A DNA stretch of 64,000 nucleotides from Martelella sp. NC20 (GTDB lineage Bacteria; Pseudomonadota; Alphaproteobacteria; Rhizobiales; Rhizobiaceae), in the NCBI RefSeq assembly GCF_013459645.1, contig NZ_CP054861.1, positions 5,444,001 to 5,508,000 on the forward strand, in the 5' to 3' direction. Both the position numbers and the translations under genes were made by a program. The number at the start of each line of letters is the position of its first letter. Within the stretch, counting starts at the first letter, position 1. Under the pieces are notes generated by a model. It was not told the DNA's origin and did no database searches. It saw nothing but the letters and a program-made list of their open reading frames with translations. Shown one piece after another: positions 45,204 through 53,820 of the stretch.

Positions 45204-45836
45204 ATGATCGACGTTCACGCTTTCGCCACGCCCAACAGCGTCAAAGTACCAATCGCGCTGGAAGAGATGGGGCTCGCCTACGAACTGAAGCCCGTGAACG
45301 TCCGCAAGGGCGAACAGAAGGACGAGGCTTTTATCGCGCTGAATCCCAACGGCAAGGTGCCCGTGCTCGTCGATGACGTGGACGGCGAGCGGTTCGTCCT
45401 GACGGAAAGCGCCGCCATCCTCGTCTATCTCGCAGAGAAGACCGGCAAGCTGCTACCGCAGAGCGGCGTTGCCCGTGCCCGTGTCTTCGAGCAGCTCTTC
45501 TTTCACGCCTCGGGTCTCAGCCCTGCTTTCGGCAATGCCGGTTTCTTCAAGCGGTCGTCACCGGAACCGCAGCTGGTTGCCGAGGCCCGCTTCACCGGCG
45601 AGGCCGAGCGCATCCTCGGTCTTCTCGACACGAAGCTTGGCGATCAGGCCTTCGCTGCCGGTGACGATTTCACCATCGCCGACATCGCCCATTTCGGCTG
45701 GCTGTGGCGCCGCCAGTTCCCCGGCCTGACGCTCGACGGCCACCCGAACCTTTCCCGCTGGTACGACGAAGTGGCCGCGCGCCCTGCCGTCCAGCGCGCC
45801 ATTGCCCGCGTCGAGGCCCTCGTGCCCGCCGCCTGA
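45204..45836 (+). CDS. Glutathione S-transferase-like protein
   Basis: 210 residues, normal for the family. The thioredoxin-fold N-terminus has VHAFATPNSVKVPIALEEMG, the cis-proline region NPNGKVPVLVDD and the glutathione-binding ESAAILVYLAEKTG; the C-terminal helical domain has FTIADIAHFGWLWRR. The ATG at 45204 has a GGAG ribosome site; the ATG at 45192 is less well placed. It is the first gene of a four-gene operon of redox or detoxification character. The substrate is unknown. Confidence 0.88.
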   Translation: MIDVHAFATPNSVKVPIALEEMGLAYELKPVNVRKGEQKDEAFIALNPNGKVPVLVDDVDGERFVLTESAAILVYLAEKTGKLLPQSGVARARVFEQLFFHASGLSPAFGNAGFFKRSSPEPQLVAEARFTGEAERILGLLDTKLGDQAFAAGDDFTIADIAHFGWLWRRQFPGLTLDGHPNLSRWYDEVAARPAVQRAIARVEALVPAA

Positions 45837-45880
45837 TCCTTCCCCAACACTCATCCACCCAGGACAACAGGAGAACCATC

Positions 45881-46651
45881 ATGTCCAACTTCAACGCTTA
45901 TAAAGAATCCTTCGCCAACGCCCGCCTGACCCGCTCGGAAAGCGGCGTATTGGAGGTCGCGCTGCACAGCGATGGCGGCAAGCTCGTCTTCGACGGCCAT
46001 ACCCATGAGCAGTTCGTCGATCTCTTCCACCAGATCGGTTCTGATCCCGACAACAGCGTCGTCATCCTCACCGGCTCGGGCGACGCCTTCATGGATGCGA
46101 TCAGCCCCGAGGGCTTCGATTTCTTCACCCCGCGCGGCTACGACAAGATCTTCCGCGAGGGCAAGAAGGTCCTCATGAACATCCTCGATATCGAGGTGCC
46201 GCTGATTGCCGCCCTGAACGGCCCCGTCCTCCTGCACTCGGAATATGCGCTGCTTGCCGACATCGTGCTGGCGACGCCGGAGACCATCTTCCAGGACAAG
46301 CCGCATTTCGACTTCGGCATCGTGCCCGGCGACGGCGTCAACCTGCTCTGGCCGGAAGTGATCGGCAGCATTCGCGGTCGTTATTTCATTCTCACCCGGC
46401 AGATCCTCGACGCGCAGACGGCCAAGGAATGGGGCGCCGTCAACGAGATCGTGCCAGCGGAAAACCTGCTTGCCCGCGCCCACGAGATCGCCGAGGGCAT
46501 CGCTGCGCTTCCGCCGCTGACCAGCCGGTACACCCGCATCGCCCTGACCCAGAAGCTGCGCCGGATCGTCGATGAAGGCGCCGGCTACGGCCTTGCGCTC
46601 GAAGGCATCAGTGCCGCCGAAGTCGCTCGCTCCATGGCCTCCAACGGCTGA
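45881..46651 (+). CDS. Enoyl-CoA hydratase/isomerase superfamily protein
   Basis: 256 residues with the crotonase fold: SVVILTGSGDAFMDAISPEG, IEVPLIAALNGPVLLHSEYA, ADIVLATPETIFQDKPHFD and FGIVPGDGVNLLW. The usual GAG-type oxyanion segment is changed to LLHSE, so the reaction may differ from hydration of enoyl-CoA. The ATG at 45881 is 44 bp after the GST gene, with CAGGAG upstream. It belongs to the GST-peroxiredoxin-SDR operon. Confidence 0.82.
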   Translation: MSNFNAYKESFANARLTRSESGVLEVALHSDGGKLVFDGHTHEQFVDLFHQIGSDPDNSVVILTGSGDAFMDAISPEGFDFFTPRGYDKIFREGKKVLMNILDIEVPLIAALNGPVLLHSEYALLADIVLATPETIFQDKPHFDFGIVPGDGVNLLWPEVIGSIRGRYFILTRQILDAQTAKEWGAVNEIVPAENLLARAHEIAEGIAALPPLTSRYTRIALTQKLRRIVDEGAGYGLALEGISAAEVARSMASNG

Positions 46652-46722
46652 AACGTCCCTCACCAATCACCGCGCTTCAGGCTCCACCCTGAAGCGCCTT
46701 CCTCTCTCGAAGGAACAAGACC

Positions 46723-47397
46723 ATGACACTCCAATCCAAACTCGATGCATTCAAGGCCGATTTTGAAGCCGGCAAGCCGCCGTACAATGTTCCTTACTCG
46801 GTAATCGAGACCATGCACCGCGCGACCGCAGAGTTGATCGCTTCGGGCGCAGCAGGTCGCGCCTTGAAGGCGGGGGACCTGCTGCCGGTCTTCAGTCTCT
46901 CTGATGACGAGGGAAACATGGTCTCTTCGACCGATCTTCTGTCACGCGGACCGCTGGTCATCAGCTTCTATCGCGGTGTGTGGTGCCCGTACTGCAACAT
47001 GGAGCTCCAGGCCCTTGAGGAGGCATTGCCGATATTCCAGGAACTGGGCGCAAGCCTTGTCGCCATCTCGCCGCAGAACGCAGTCAACAGCCGCAAGTCG
47101 GTTCGCCAGAACAACCTCACCTTTCCCATCCTGTCGGATCCGCATAACGACGTGGCAGCCGCCTTCGGCCTGCGCTTCGAGATGCAGGACTATCTGGTCG
47201 ACCTCTACAAGTCGCTGAAGAACGATCTTCCCGCCTTTAATGGCGATCCAAGCTGGACGCTGCCGATGCCCGCCCGCTACGTCGTCGGCCAGGATGGTGT
47301 GATCCTCTATGCCGAGGTAAACCCGGACTACACCCGCCGTCCCGAGCCGGAAGACATGCTGCCGGCGCTGCGCCGCGCCGCCAGCCTCGCTGCCTGA
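46723..47397 (+). CDS. Peroxiredoxin-like (AhpC/TSA fold) protein
   Basis: 224 residues with the peroxiredoxin-like pattern: PLVISFYRGVWCPYCNMELQ contains a CxxC at the peroxidatic position, followed by GASLVAISPQN and FPILSDPHNDVAAAFGL. It probably reduces peroxides or related oxidants in the cytoplasm. The ribosome site GAAGGAAC precedes the ATG. It is the third gene of the operon. Confidence 0.87.
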   Translation: MTLQSKLDAFKADFEAGKPPYNVPYSVIETMHRATAELIASGAAGRALKAGDLLPVFSLSDDEGNMVSSTDLLSRGPLVISFYRGVWCPYCNMELQALEEALPIFQELGASLVAISPQNAVNSRKSVRQNNLTFPILSDPHNDVAAAFGLRFEMQDYLVDLYKSLKNDLPAFNGDPSWTLPMPARYVVGQDGVILYAEVNPDYTRRPEPEDMLPALRRAASLAA

Positions 47398-47452
47398 TCG
47401 AAACCCGTTCAACAGGCCCCGCCCACAAGGAGCGGGGCCGAAGGATATTGCC

Positions 47453-48163
47453 ATGAAGAGAAGATTTCTGATCACCGGCGCCAGCAAGGGTATCGGCCTT
47501 GCCCTGGCCAATCGCCTCGCAAGCCAGGGGCACGATATCGTCGGCATAGCGCGCAATAACGTCGATAGCTTTCCCGGAAAGCTTCACCTGCTCGACCTGG
47601 CCGACGCTGGCGGAGAGAAACTTGCCGACATCGTCGAGCGGAGCGCGGTCGACGGGATCGTCAACAACGTTGGACTGGTGCGAGCCGAGCCGCTGGGAGC
47701 AATCGCGGTCTCGACCCTTGAAGAGGTCATGCGGGTCAACCTGCACCCTGCACTCATTGCGACACAGGCCGCGTTGCCAGGCATGAGGTCCCGCGGCTGG
47801 GGCAGGATCGTCAACGTCTCAAGCCTGACAGTGCTCGGCAGCGTCGAACGCACCAGCTATGCCGCCGCCAAGGCCGCCCTCGTCAGTTTCGCGAGGAACT
47901 GGGCGCTCGAACTCGCCTCATCCGGCATCACGGTCAACGCTGTCTCTCCGGGGCCGACCGAGACCGAGTTGTTTCGGCAGAACAATCCGGTCGGCAGCGA
48001 GGGAGAGGCACGCTATCTTTCAGGTGTCCCAATGCGCCGGTTCGGGAAGCCGGAGGAGATCGCCGCGACGATTGCATTCCTGCTATCCGACGATGCGGCG
48101 TTCATCACCGGGCAGACGCTCCATGTCGATGGCGGGGCCTCGATTGGCAAGGCCGCGCTGTGA
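47453..48163 (+). CDS. Short-chain dehydrogenase/reductase (SDR)
   Basis: 236 residues, classical SDR. NAD(P) site: FLITGASKGIGLALANRL; structural GIVNNVG; catalytic SYAAAKAALVSF with Tyr and Lys; tail GITVNAVSPGPTETELF and TGQTLHVDGG. The residue before the catalytic box (SSL) supplies the serine. It ends the LysR-controlled operon. The substrate is unknown, probably a carbonyl compound. Confidence 0.92.
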   Translation: MKRRFLITGASKGIGLALANRLASQGHDIVGIARNNVDSFPGKLHLLDLADAGGEKLADIVERSAVDGIVNNVGLVRAEPLGAIAVSTLEEVMRVNLHPALIATQAALPGMRSRGWGRIVNVSSLTVLGSVERTSYAAAKAALVSFARNWALELASSGITVNAVSPGPTETELFRQNNPVGSEGEARYLSGVPMRRFGKPEEIAATIAFLLSDDAAFITGQTLHVDGGASIGKAAL

Positions 48164-48192
48164 AGCAACCGCGACGGCCCTGGACAACCTTC

Positions 48193-48290
48193 ATGGGCCT
48201 CAAGCTGGACGATCCGAGCTTCTACGCCTCGATCTAGGCCAACCTGTCGACGACCGGAAGGTGACATCTTCTCGCTGATTTGGGTCCGGC
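48193..48290 (+). pseudogene. DUF736 fragment with internal stop
   Basis: Encodes MGLKLDDPSFYASI, then TAG at 48235, then a degenerate ANLS and later FSLIW-like sequence. It matches the C-terminal third of the DUF736 genes at 43317 and 43785. The LysR-operon cargo lies exactly between the intact second copy and this fragment. This suggests insertion or recombination at a DUF736 gene. Confidence 0.7.
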
Positions 48291-48452
48291 TCGAAGGTCG
48301 GGCCCCTCAATTCTGCGGCGACCGAATCAGTTGCGGCCCAATTGATCGTAGAGAACACAGATAGCTACTTCCGGCTGGAATATCCCGTCAAGAACGACTA
48401 TTATAGTCGTAGTTTTGGCGTACACGTAGGTCCGTGTGGGAGGTGATCATGT

Positions 48453-48695
48453 ATGATCACCGCCCGACAGTTTCGGGCCGCACGTGCGTTGCTGGGTTGG
48501 ACACAGGAGACGCTCGCTGACAAGGCCCGGGTCTCATTGACCGCGCTCAAGCGCCTCGAATCCCCCAGTGGGCTTGAGGTCTTTGAGAGCACGCGTGATG
48601 AGGTGAGACGGGCTTTCGAACGCGCCGGCATCGTCTTCCTGAACTCCGATCAGGGTAAGGGAGTGCTGCTCGTTGATGCAAAGAAGGAAACCTGA
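48453..48695 (+). CDS. XRE-family transcriptional regulator
   Basis: 80 residues with a Cro/C1-type helix-turn-helix (MITARQFRAARALLGWTQET then LADKARVSLTALKRLE). It is a short single-domain regulator, possibly controlling the transfer or maintenance operon that follows. The ATG at 48453 is preceded by GGAGGTGA. Confidence 0.83.
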   Translation: MITARQFRAARALLGWTQETLADKARVSLTALKRLESPSGLEVFESTRDEVRRAFERAGIVFLNSDQGKGVLLVDAKKET

Positions 48696-48815
48696 CGTTC
48701 GACAGGTCGCGGCGCGGCTACATCTTCCCGCATCAGCGCTTTGCGTCATCATTTCGGTAAAATCACCGTTAACAATCTCCTCCAGTTTGGATACATCTCG
48801 CCATTGGGGGATGTT

Positions 48816-49079
48816 GTGACCAAAGACGATTTTCTTGATCAGCCGCCGGCCGGGGCGGCATTGACCGCCTATGACGAGGCGCATCTGAAGCTGTACGTCC
48901 GGCTGCTGGATGCCGACGCTGAAAAAGCCGACTGGCGTGAAGTCGTCGAAGTCCTCTTCGGCCTCGATGCCAAGGCCGAACCGGAGCGCGCTCAACGCAT
49001 CTACACCAGCCATCTCGACCGCGCGAAATGGATGACGAAGAGCGGCTTTTGTGAGTTGCTCCAGGGCCGCCAGCACTGA
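48816..49079 (+). CDS. DUF2285 domain protein (short)
   Basis: 87 residues from the GTG at 48816 (GGGGGA at 48806). DUF2285 is recognised by TAYDEAHLKLYVRLLDADAE, DWREVVEVLFGLDAKAEPER and LDRAKWMTKSGFCELL. The frame is open upstream to 48741 but the extra N-terminus is not like the family. Probably DNA-binding; conserved in Tn4371-type backbones. Confidence 0.82.
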   Translation: MTKDDFLDQPPAGAALTAYDEAHLKLYVRLLDADAEKADWREVVEVLFGLDAKAEPERAQRIYTSHLDRAKWMTKSGFCELLQGRQH

Positions 49080-49196
49080 GGTGATGCGTAAACCGCATCA
49101 CGTTGCGGCCACTTCGTTCTTCCCGCGCTCCGTTCAACGCGGAATCGTATCCACTGCGAAACTCGCTTTGCACGACCTTGCGCGGAGACGGTGGAG

Positions 49197-49962
49197 ATGT
49201 CCGAAGATGAAAGTTGGCGGTCCGAAGCCGCTTATGACTATATCGACAAGTTGACCCCCGGCGATCTCGCCTGGGAGTTCCTGCGTCGTAACCCAGAATA
49301 CAGAAAATCCTATCAGGAATTGGTGTCCATCGGCCGGCTGACCGAGGATCTTGCGCGCGAGTTCGCCGAGCAATGGGGGTTGCGATTTCGTCGCCGACCC
49401 TCGCAACTCCGCGCTCATCCAGCCGATCTTCTGGACCCCGCAAACCGATCCCGCGACACTCCCGTTCACCGTCGGACCGAACCCGGCGGGACATCTCCGC
49501 CTCCGCGTTGAGGATCTGCACGCCCAGGCCACCATCGAGCATGATCCTGGTCTGATCCGGCTCGTACTGCGCGGCGAGCCCCACGACGTGGCCCTGTTCA
49601 ACGTCGATGATGCCCACCCCGTCGGCGCGTTCATCATATTCGATGAGCTGACGCCCGACCGACTGACCGCGGTCGAACGCCTCTGGCACGCTATGTTCGG
49701 CAAGCGCGTGCCACCCGATCCACGCCTGACGCCGCAAAGACGTCAGCGCGCCCGCCAGATGCTGCGCGCCATCGACGCGCGCGAGAGCGGCGCCATCTAC
49801 CGCACTGTCGCCGAGCATCTCTTCCCCCAGCACAAAATCGACGCAGCATCCTGGGTCGGCGACCCGATCCGGGAGATCACCATCCGTCTCGCCCGCGACG
49901 GCATGAAGCTGGTTCGCGGCGGCTATCGGACATTGCTGCGCCGCCCACGCCGGGATCGCTGA
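49197..49962 (+). pseudogene. DUF6499-DUF2285 regulator, frameshifted
   Basis: The first 64 codons encode the DUF6499 part (AAYDYIDKLTPGDLAWEFLR then RRNPEYRKSYQE). After WGLRF at 49386-49388 the frame changes: one T too many in TTTCG turns VADPRNSALIQPIFWTPQ into a nonsense tail ending at 49511. The other frame continues to 49962 with the DUF2285 part (LRRPRRDR tail). Restoring one T would give a normal protein of about 255 residues. Either the gene is dead or the base is a sequencing error. Confidence 0.75.
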
Positions 49963-50088
49963 TACCCGCTCGCGTGTCGATTTTAGCATCTTACTTCGAC
50001 ATCGTCCGGGGCGCCGTCTTCGCGCCACGGTGCTCGCAACCCGCCGCTTATTCGAAGCGGCCGCCCGCGAGACCACGGAGGTGCCATC

Positions 50089-50370
50089 ATGGCCGAAAGA
50101 GCCGTCAATTTACCGCCACGCTACCTGAGAACGCAGGAGGCGGCTCGCTTCCTCGGCCTTTCCGAACGCACCCTTGAGAAGCATCGGACCTACGGGACAG
50201 GTCCGATCTACCGCAAGCTCGGCGGCCGCGTCGTTTATTCCGTCGAGGACCTGCAGGCCTGGGCGGATCGCGGTCTCGTCACCTCCACGTCCGATCCGCG
50301 CGGCGGCACTGTTTTGCCGGCCAAGCGACAAACAGCCTCGACCGCCGCCGGCGGACGCTTCCCGCGCTGA
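50089..50370 (+). CDS. AlpA/excisionase-like helix-turn-helix protein
   Basis: 93 residues with a winged-helix DNA-binding domain of the AlpA/MerR-17 type: LRTQEAARFLGLSERTLEKH, then YRKLGGRVVYSVEDLQAWA. The C-terminal tail is basic and disordered. It lies just before repA, with a 12-base gap, and could act as a recombination directionality factor or a regulator. Confidence 0.82.
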   Translation: MAERAVNLPPRYLRTQEAARFLGLSERTLEKHRTYGTGPIYRKLGGRVVYSVEDLQAWADRGLVTSTSDPRGGTVLPAKRQTASTAAGGRFPR

Positions 50371-50381
50371 GGTGGCCGGCC

Positions 50382-51269
50382 GTGTCGTCCCGCCACACCC
50401 ATCACGATGAGCGCGCACAACTCGATCTGTTTCGGGCGCTGCCCGGCGATCTCGCACCCCGCGATGCGCAGGACCTCATGGCCTACCCGTTCTTCTCGCT
50501 CGCCAAGTCGAAGCGTCTGGCGCCGATAGACTTCAAGGCCGGCTCGGTGAAAATCCGCGTCGAAGCCGTTCCCGAGCATGGCATGGCGACGATCTGGGAC
50601 GCGGACGTCTTGATCTGGGCAGCCTCGCAGATCGTCGAGGCGCGCGACGTCGGCCTGCGCCCCTCGCGCCTGATGGCGACCACTCCCTATGAGATCCTGA
50701 ACTTCATCGGCCGTGGCGTGTCGCTTCGCGACTACGACCGCTTGAAGGCCGCGCTGGATAGGCTGCAATCGACAACGGTCGCGACCTCGATCCGCCAGCC
50801 GACCGAGCGGCGAATGCACCGCTTCTCCTGGATCAACGAATGGAAGGAGCGCGCCGATTACCGCGGCCGTCCGCTCGGCCTCGAACTGATCCTCCCCGAC
50901 TGGTTCTACGGCGCCGTCCTCGACGACGCGCTCGTGCTGACGATCGACCGCAAATACTTCGATCTCACCGGCGGGTTGGAGCGCTGGCTTTACCGCCTGG
51001 TGCGAAAGCACGGCGGCAAGCAGGAATTCGGTTGGAGCTTCGACTTCCCGCACCTCCACGCCAAGTCCGGCAGCCTCTCGCCGCTCAAACACTTCGCCTA
51101 CGACCTGCGCGACATCGTCCGCCGTCAACCGCTGCCGGGCTACCGGCTCACCATCGAGCAATGCCTCGGTGGTCCGGAGATCCTGTCCTTCGCACCCACC
51201 GATCCCGACGCGCTCGGCATCCCGCGCCGCTGTCGCCGTTCGTCAACTCGCTCTGGGGATAAGCTGTGA
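50382..51269 (+). CDS. repA: Replication initiator RepA (RPA family)
   Basis: 295 residues from a GTG at 50382. Features of the RPA family: QLDLFRALPGDLAPRDAQDL, MAYPFFSLAKSKRL, ATTPYEILNFIGRG and TGGLERWLYRLVRKHGGKQEF. It initiates replication by binding iterons; three are present just downstream (51276-51345). The gene is typical of alphaproteobacterial plasmids and Tn4371-like ICEs. Confidence 0.88.
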   Translation: MSSRHTHHDERAQLDLFRALPGDLAPRDAQDLMAYPFFSLAKSKRLAPIDFKAGSVKIRVEAVPEHGMATIWDADVLIWAASQIVEARDVGLRPSRLMATTPYEILNFIGRGVSLRDYDRLKAALDRLQSTTVATSIRQPTERRMHRFSWINEWKERADYRGRPLGLELILPDWFYGAVLDDALVLTIDRKYFDLTGGLERWLYRLVRKHGGKQEFGWSFDFPHLHAKSGSLSPLKHFAYDLRDIVRRQPLPGYRLTIEQCLGGPEILSFAPTDPDALGIPRRCRRSSTRSGDKL

Positions 51270-51275
51270 ATAGTC

Positions 51276-51345
51276 TCGTGCTATCAGGGACCGGCACTGT
51301 CGTGCCATCGGGGACCGGACTCTCGTGCTATCGGGGACCGGAATC
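51276..51345. repeat. Three tandem iterons (probable oriV)
   Basis: Three consecutive units of 23-24 bp, sharing TCGTGC(C/T)ATC(A/G)GGGACCGG, at 51276-51299, 51300-51322 and 51323-51345. They begin seven bases after the repA stop. Tandem repeats of this length beside a RepA gene are typical RepA-binding iterons. Confidence 0.8.
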
Positions 51346-51477
51346 GCCGATTCTTCGCGCTGAATCAGCAGCTTGCGAGCCCCGTAACTTATCTAACCTA
51401 GATTCCTTCGGAATCTTTCTAACGCAAACCCGCTTTTCGACCGCTGTGGACGAGTCCCCGATCGCCGGGAGACCGTC

Positions 51478-52116
51478 ATGATCGTCGCCCTCCTCAACCA
51501 GAAGGGCGGCGTCGGCAAGACGACGCTGGCGCTGCATCTCGCCGGCGAATGGGCGCGAGGCGGCAAGCGCGTCACGCTGATCGACGCCGATCCACAAGGG
51601 TCAGCGCTGGACTGGTCGCAGCAACGCAGCCGGGAGGGATTGCAGCGACTTTTCGGCGTCGTCGGCCTGGCGCGCGACACTCTGCATCGCGAAGCGCCGG
51701 AGCTGGCCCGTGACGCCGACCATGTCGTCATCGATGGGCCGCCACGCGTCGCCAGCCTCATGCGCTCGGCGCTGCTCGCCGCCGATCTCGTGCTGATCCC
51801 GGTGCAGCCGTCGCCCCTCGACGGCTGGGCATCCGCCGAGATGCTCGCGCTGCTCGGCGAAGCGCGCATCTACCGTCCCGACCTTGCCGCGCGCTTCGTG
51901 CTGAACCGCTGCGCGGCGCGCACGGTGCTCGCCCGCGAAACCGCCGAGACGCTCGCCGACCACGACCCGCCGTTGCTCGCCACCACCATCGGTCAGCGCA
52001 TCGTCTTCGCCGATGTCGTGCAGACCGGCCGGATCGCTGCTGAGCAGGACGAGGATAGTCCAGGCGCGCGCGAGATCGCCGCGTTCGCGGCCGAGGTGGC
52101 GAGGCTCGGCGCATGA
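51478..52116 (+). CDS. parA: ParA-family partition ATPase
   Basis: 212 residues. The deviant Walker A box is at residues 9-16 (KGGVGKTT), the Walker B is in VVIDGPPRVASL and the third motif is VTLIDADPQGS. It segregates the element together with a small DNA-binding partner, probably the next gene. The ATGA overlap couples them. Confidence 0.93.
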   Translation: MIVALLNQKGGVGKTTLALHLAGEWARGGKRVTLIDADPQGSALDWSQQRSREGLQRLFGVVGLARDTLHREAPELARDADHVVIDGPPRVASLMRSALLAADLVLIPVQPSPLDGWASAEMLALLGEARIYRPDLAARFVLNRCAARTVLARETAETLADHDPPLLATTIGQRIVFADVVQTGRIAAEQDEDSPGAREIAAFAAEVARLGA

Positions 52117-52367
52117 GCGAACGATCCCCCAAGCGCGGCTTCGCGTCCCGACCAGGCGATCCGGAGAGCTGGATCAAGGCGCCCGATCGCCAGACGCGGC
52201 AACCTCAAAGCGCCGACGACTTCTCGGCCAGGCTGACCATCGACGTCACCGCCGACATGCGCGGCCGGATCAAGATCGCGGCCTTCCAGCGCGGCCAGAC
52301 GGTCGCCGACATGCTCCGCGCACTGTTCGAGCGCGAATTCCCGCCAGCCCAAGGAGACGCTCAATGA
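52113..52367 (+). CDS. Small ribbon-helix-helix-like partner of ParA
   Basis: 84 residues. The second half has FSARLTIDVTADMRGRIKIA followed by FQRGQTVADMLRALFEREF, an RHH-like pattern. It overlaps parA and the next gene by four bases each. It is probably the DNA-binding partner in partition; the name is inferred from the neighbourhood. Confidence 0.68.
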   Translation: MSERSPKRGFASRPGDPESWIKAPDRQTRQPQSADDFSARLTIDVTADMRGRIKIAAFQRGQTVADMLRALFEREFPPAQGDAQ

Positions 52368-52882
52368 CCGGCCTTGCCGCCGCATCCGCGCGCCCCGGCC
52401 GCGCCCTTCATGCGCCGCCGGAAGATCTCACCCAGGTCGAACTGGTCTGGATCGAGAAGCAGATCGAACACTGGATCCGCTTCGGCCGAGAGGTCCGCGA
52501 ACAGGTCCTCGACCGCCGCCGCCGCATCCTCTTTTTCCCTCCCGGCTCGACCTTCGCGCTGGTGCGCTGGGCCGCGAACGAGCACGGCACTGTGCTCTCC
52601 CGGCTCGACATCCTGCGCGCCGTCGCTTCCGGCGAACCCTGCCAGACGATCCCGACCGTGACGCCTGGCGCCGACATCCTGCTGCGCGTCCACGGTTGGC
52701 CGAAGGTAGAGCGCATGCTTCAGCACATCGACGCGATCGAGGCGATCGGCATCGATCCCGTCGATGTCTCGCCCGATTACTGGCGACACGTCCACAACCG
52801 CTTGGCCGTCGGCGAGACGCCGCGCGCCTACACGCTGCAGCGCCATCGCGCCTTCCTCCTGGCGCGGAGGATCGGCGCATGA
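52364..52882 (+). CDS. DUF2840 domain protein
   Basis: 172 residues matching DUF2840, a plasmid/ICE backbone family: QVELVWIEKQIEHWIRFGRE, FFPPGSTFALVRWAANEHGT and ADILLRVHGWPKVERML. It has no membrane segment. It overlaps the signal-peptidase gene by four bases, so the parA-to-traF genes form one operon. Function unknown. Confidence 0.86.
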   Translation: MTGLAAASARPGRALHAPPEDLTQVELVWIEKQIEHWIRFGREVREQVLDRRRRILFFPPGSTFALVRWAANEHGTVLSRLDILRAVASGEPCQTIPTVTPGADILLRVHGWPKVERMLQHIDAIEAIGIDPVDVSPDYWRHVHNRLAVGETPRAYTLQRHRAFLLARRIGA

Positions 52883-53424
52883 CCCGGCTCGGCTACGCCA
52901 TCACTACGACGGGCGCGGTGTCGTTGCTCGGCATCCTGTCCTTCGTATCCTTCGCGCCGAAGCTGATCTGGAACGCGTCGGCCAGCACACCCATCGGCCT
53001 CTACGCCATCAAGCCGGACCGGTCTCCGGAAGTCGCCGATCTGGTCGCGGTACGCGCCCCCGAGCCGCTCGCGAGCTTCCTCGCCGAGGGCGGCTACCTG
53101 CCGCGCGGCGTTCCCCTGATGAAGCGCGTCGTGGCGCTTCCTGGCCAGCGGGTTTGCAGGACCGGCCTCGCGATCGCCGTGGACGCCGTGCCTATGGGTG
53201 ATGCGCTCGATCGGGATCGTCGCGGCCGTCCGCTGCCCATCTGGCAGGGCTGCCGCGTCGTCGCCGAGGGCGAGCTGTTCCTGATGAACAGGGAAGTCCG
53301 CGACAGCCTCGACGGCCGCTACTTCGGACCGCTGCCTGCCTCCGCCGTGATCGGCCGGGCCATCCCTCTCTACACCGACGAGGACGGCGACGGCCGCTTC
53401 GTCTGGCGCGCGCCGACGCGGTGA
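52879..53424 (+). CDS. traF: S26-family signal peptidase, TraF type
   Basis: 181 residues. One N-terminal membrane anchor (TGAVSLLGILSFVSFAPKLI) precedes the catalytic serine region NASASTPIGLY and lysine region PLMKRVVALPGQ. TraF peptidases process and circularise the TrbC pilin of conjugative pili; a trbC gene is present at 63213. It acts in the inner membrane. Confidence 0.9.
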   Translation: MTRLGYAITTTGAVSLLGILSFVSFAPKLIWNASASTPIGLYAIKPDRSPEVADLVAVRAPEPLASFLAEGGYLPRGVPLMKRVVALPGQRVCRTGLAIAVDAVPMGDALDRDRRGRPLPIWQGCRVVAEGELFLMNREVRDSLDGRYFGPLPASAVIGRAIPLYTDEDGDGRFVWRAPTR

Positions 53425-53469
53425 CGGCGAGCCCATGCCCAACCTCACCGCAATCTCAAGGAGTAAATC

Positions 53470-53817
53470 ATGTCCCTGATCGGTCAATTCACCCGCGACG
53501 ATGGTGGCTTCATCGGCCACTTGGAAACACTCCTGCTGCACCAAGACATCATCATCATTCCTGCCGATCACTCCGACGCTGAGAATGCGCCGGATTTCCG
53601 CGTCCACGTCTTCGATAGCATGCACAACGAACCCGGCGCTGAGATCGGCGCGGGCTGGAAACGCACGGGCGAGAAGGCCGGCGAGTACGTCTCGTTGCAG
53701 CTCGACGATCCGACCTTCAGCCAGCCGATCCGCGCCAACCTGTTCCAGTCGGCCGACGATAAGGTCTCCTGGGGTCTGCACTGGAACCGCCCGCCGAAGC
53801 GCGGCGAGCGGGACTGA
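53470..53817 (+). CDS. DUF736 family protein (third, divergent copy)
   Basis: 115 residues with the DUF736 outline (SLIGQFTRDDGGFIGHLETL, ENAPDFRVHVFDS, VSLQLDDPTFSQPIRANLFQ) but much less like the two copies near 43.5 kb than they are to each other. It lies in the transfer operon between traF and the lytic transglycosylase, its usual place. Confidence 0.9.
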   Translation: MSLIGQFTRDDGGFIGHLETLLLHQDIIIIPADHSDAENAPDFRVHVFDSMHNEPGAEIGAGWKRTGEKAGEYVSLQLDDPTFSQPIRANLFQSADDKVSWGLHWNRPPKRGERD

Positions 53818-53820
53818 GCG

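Noticed and set aside
51276..51345. Tandem repeats considered as a CRISPR array
   Set aside because: The units are directly adjacent with no spacers and lie beside repA, so they are iterons. No CRISPR array or cas gene was seen in the window.
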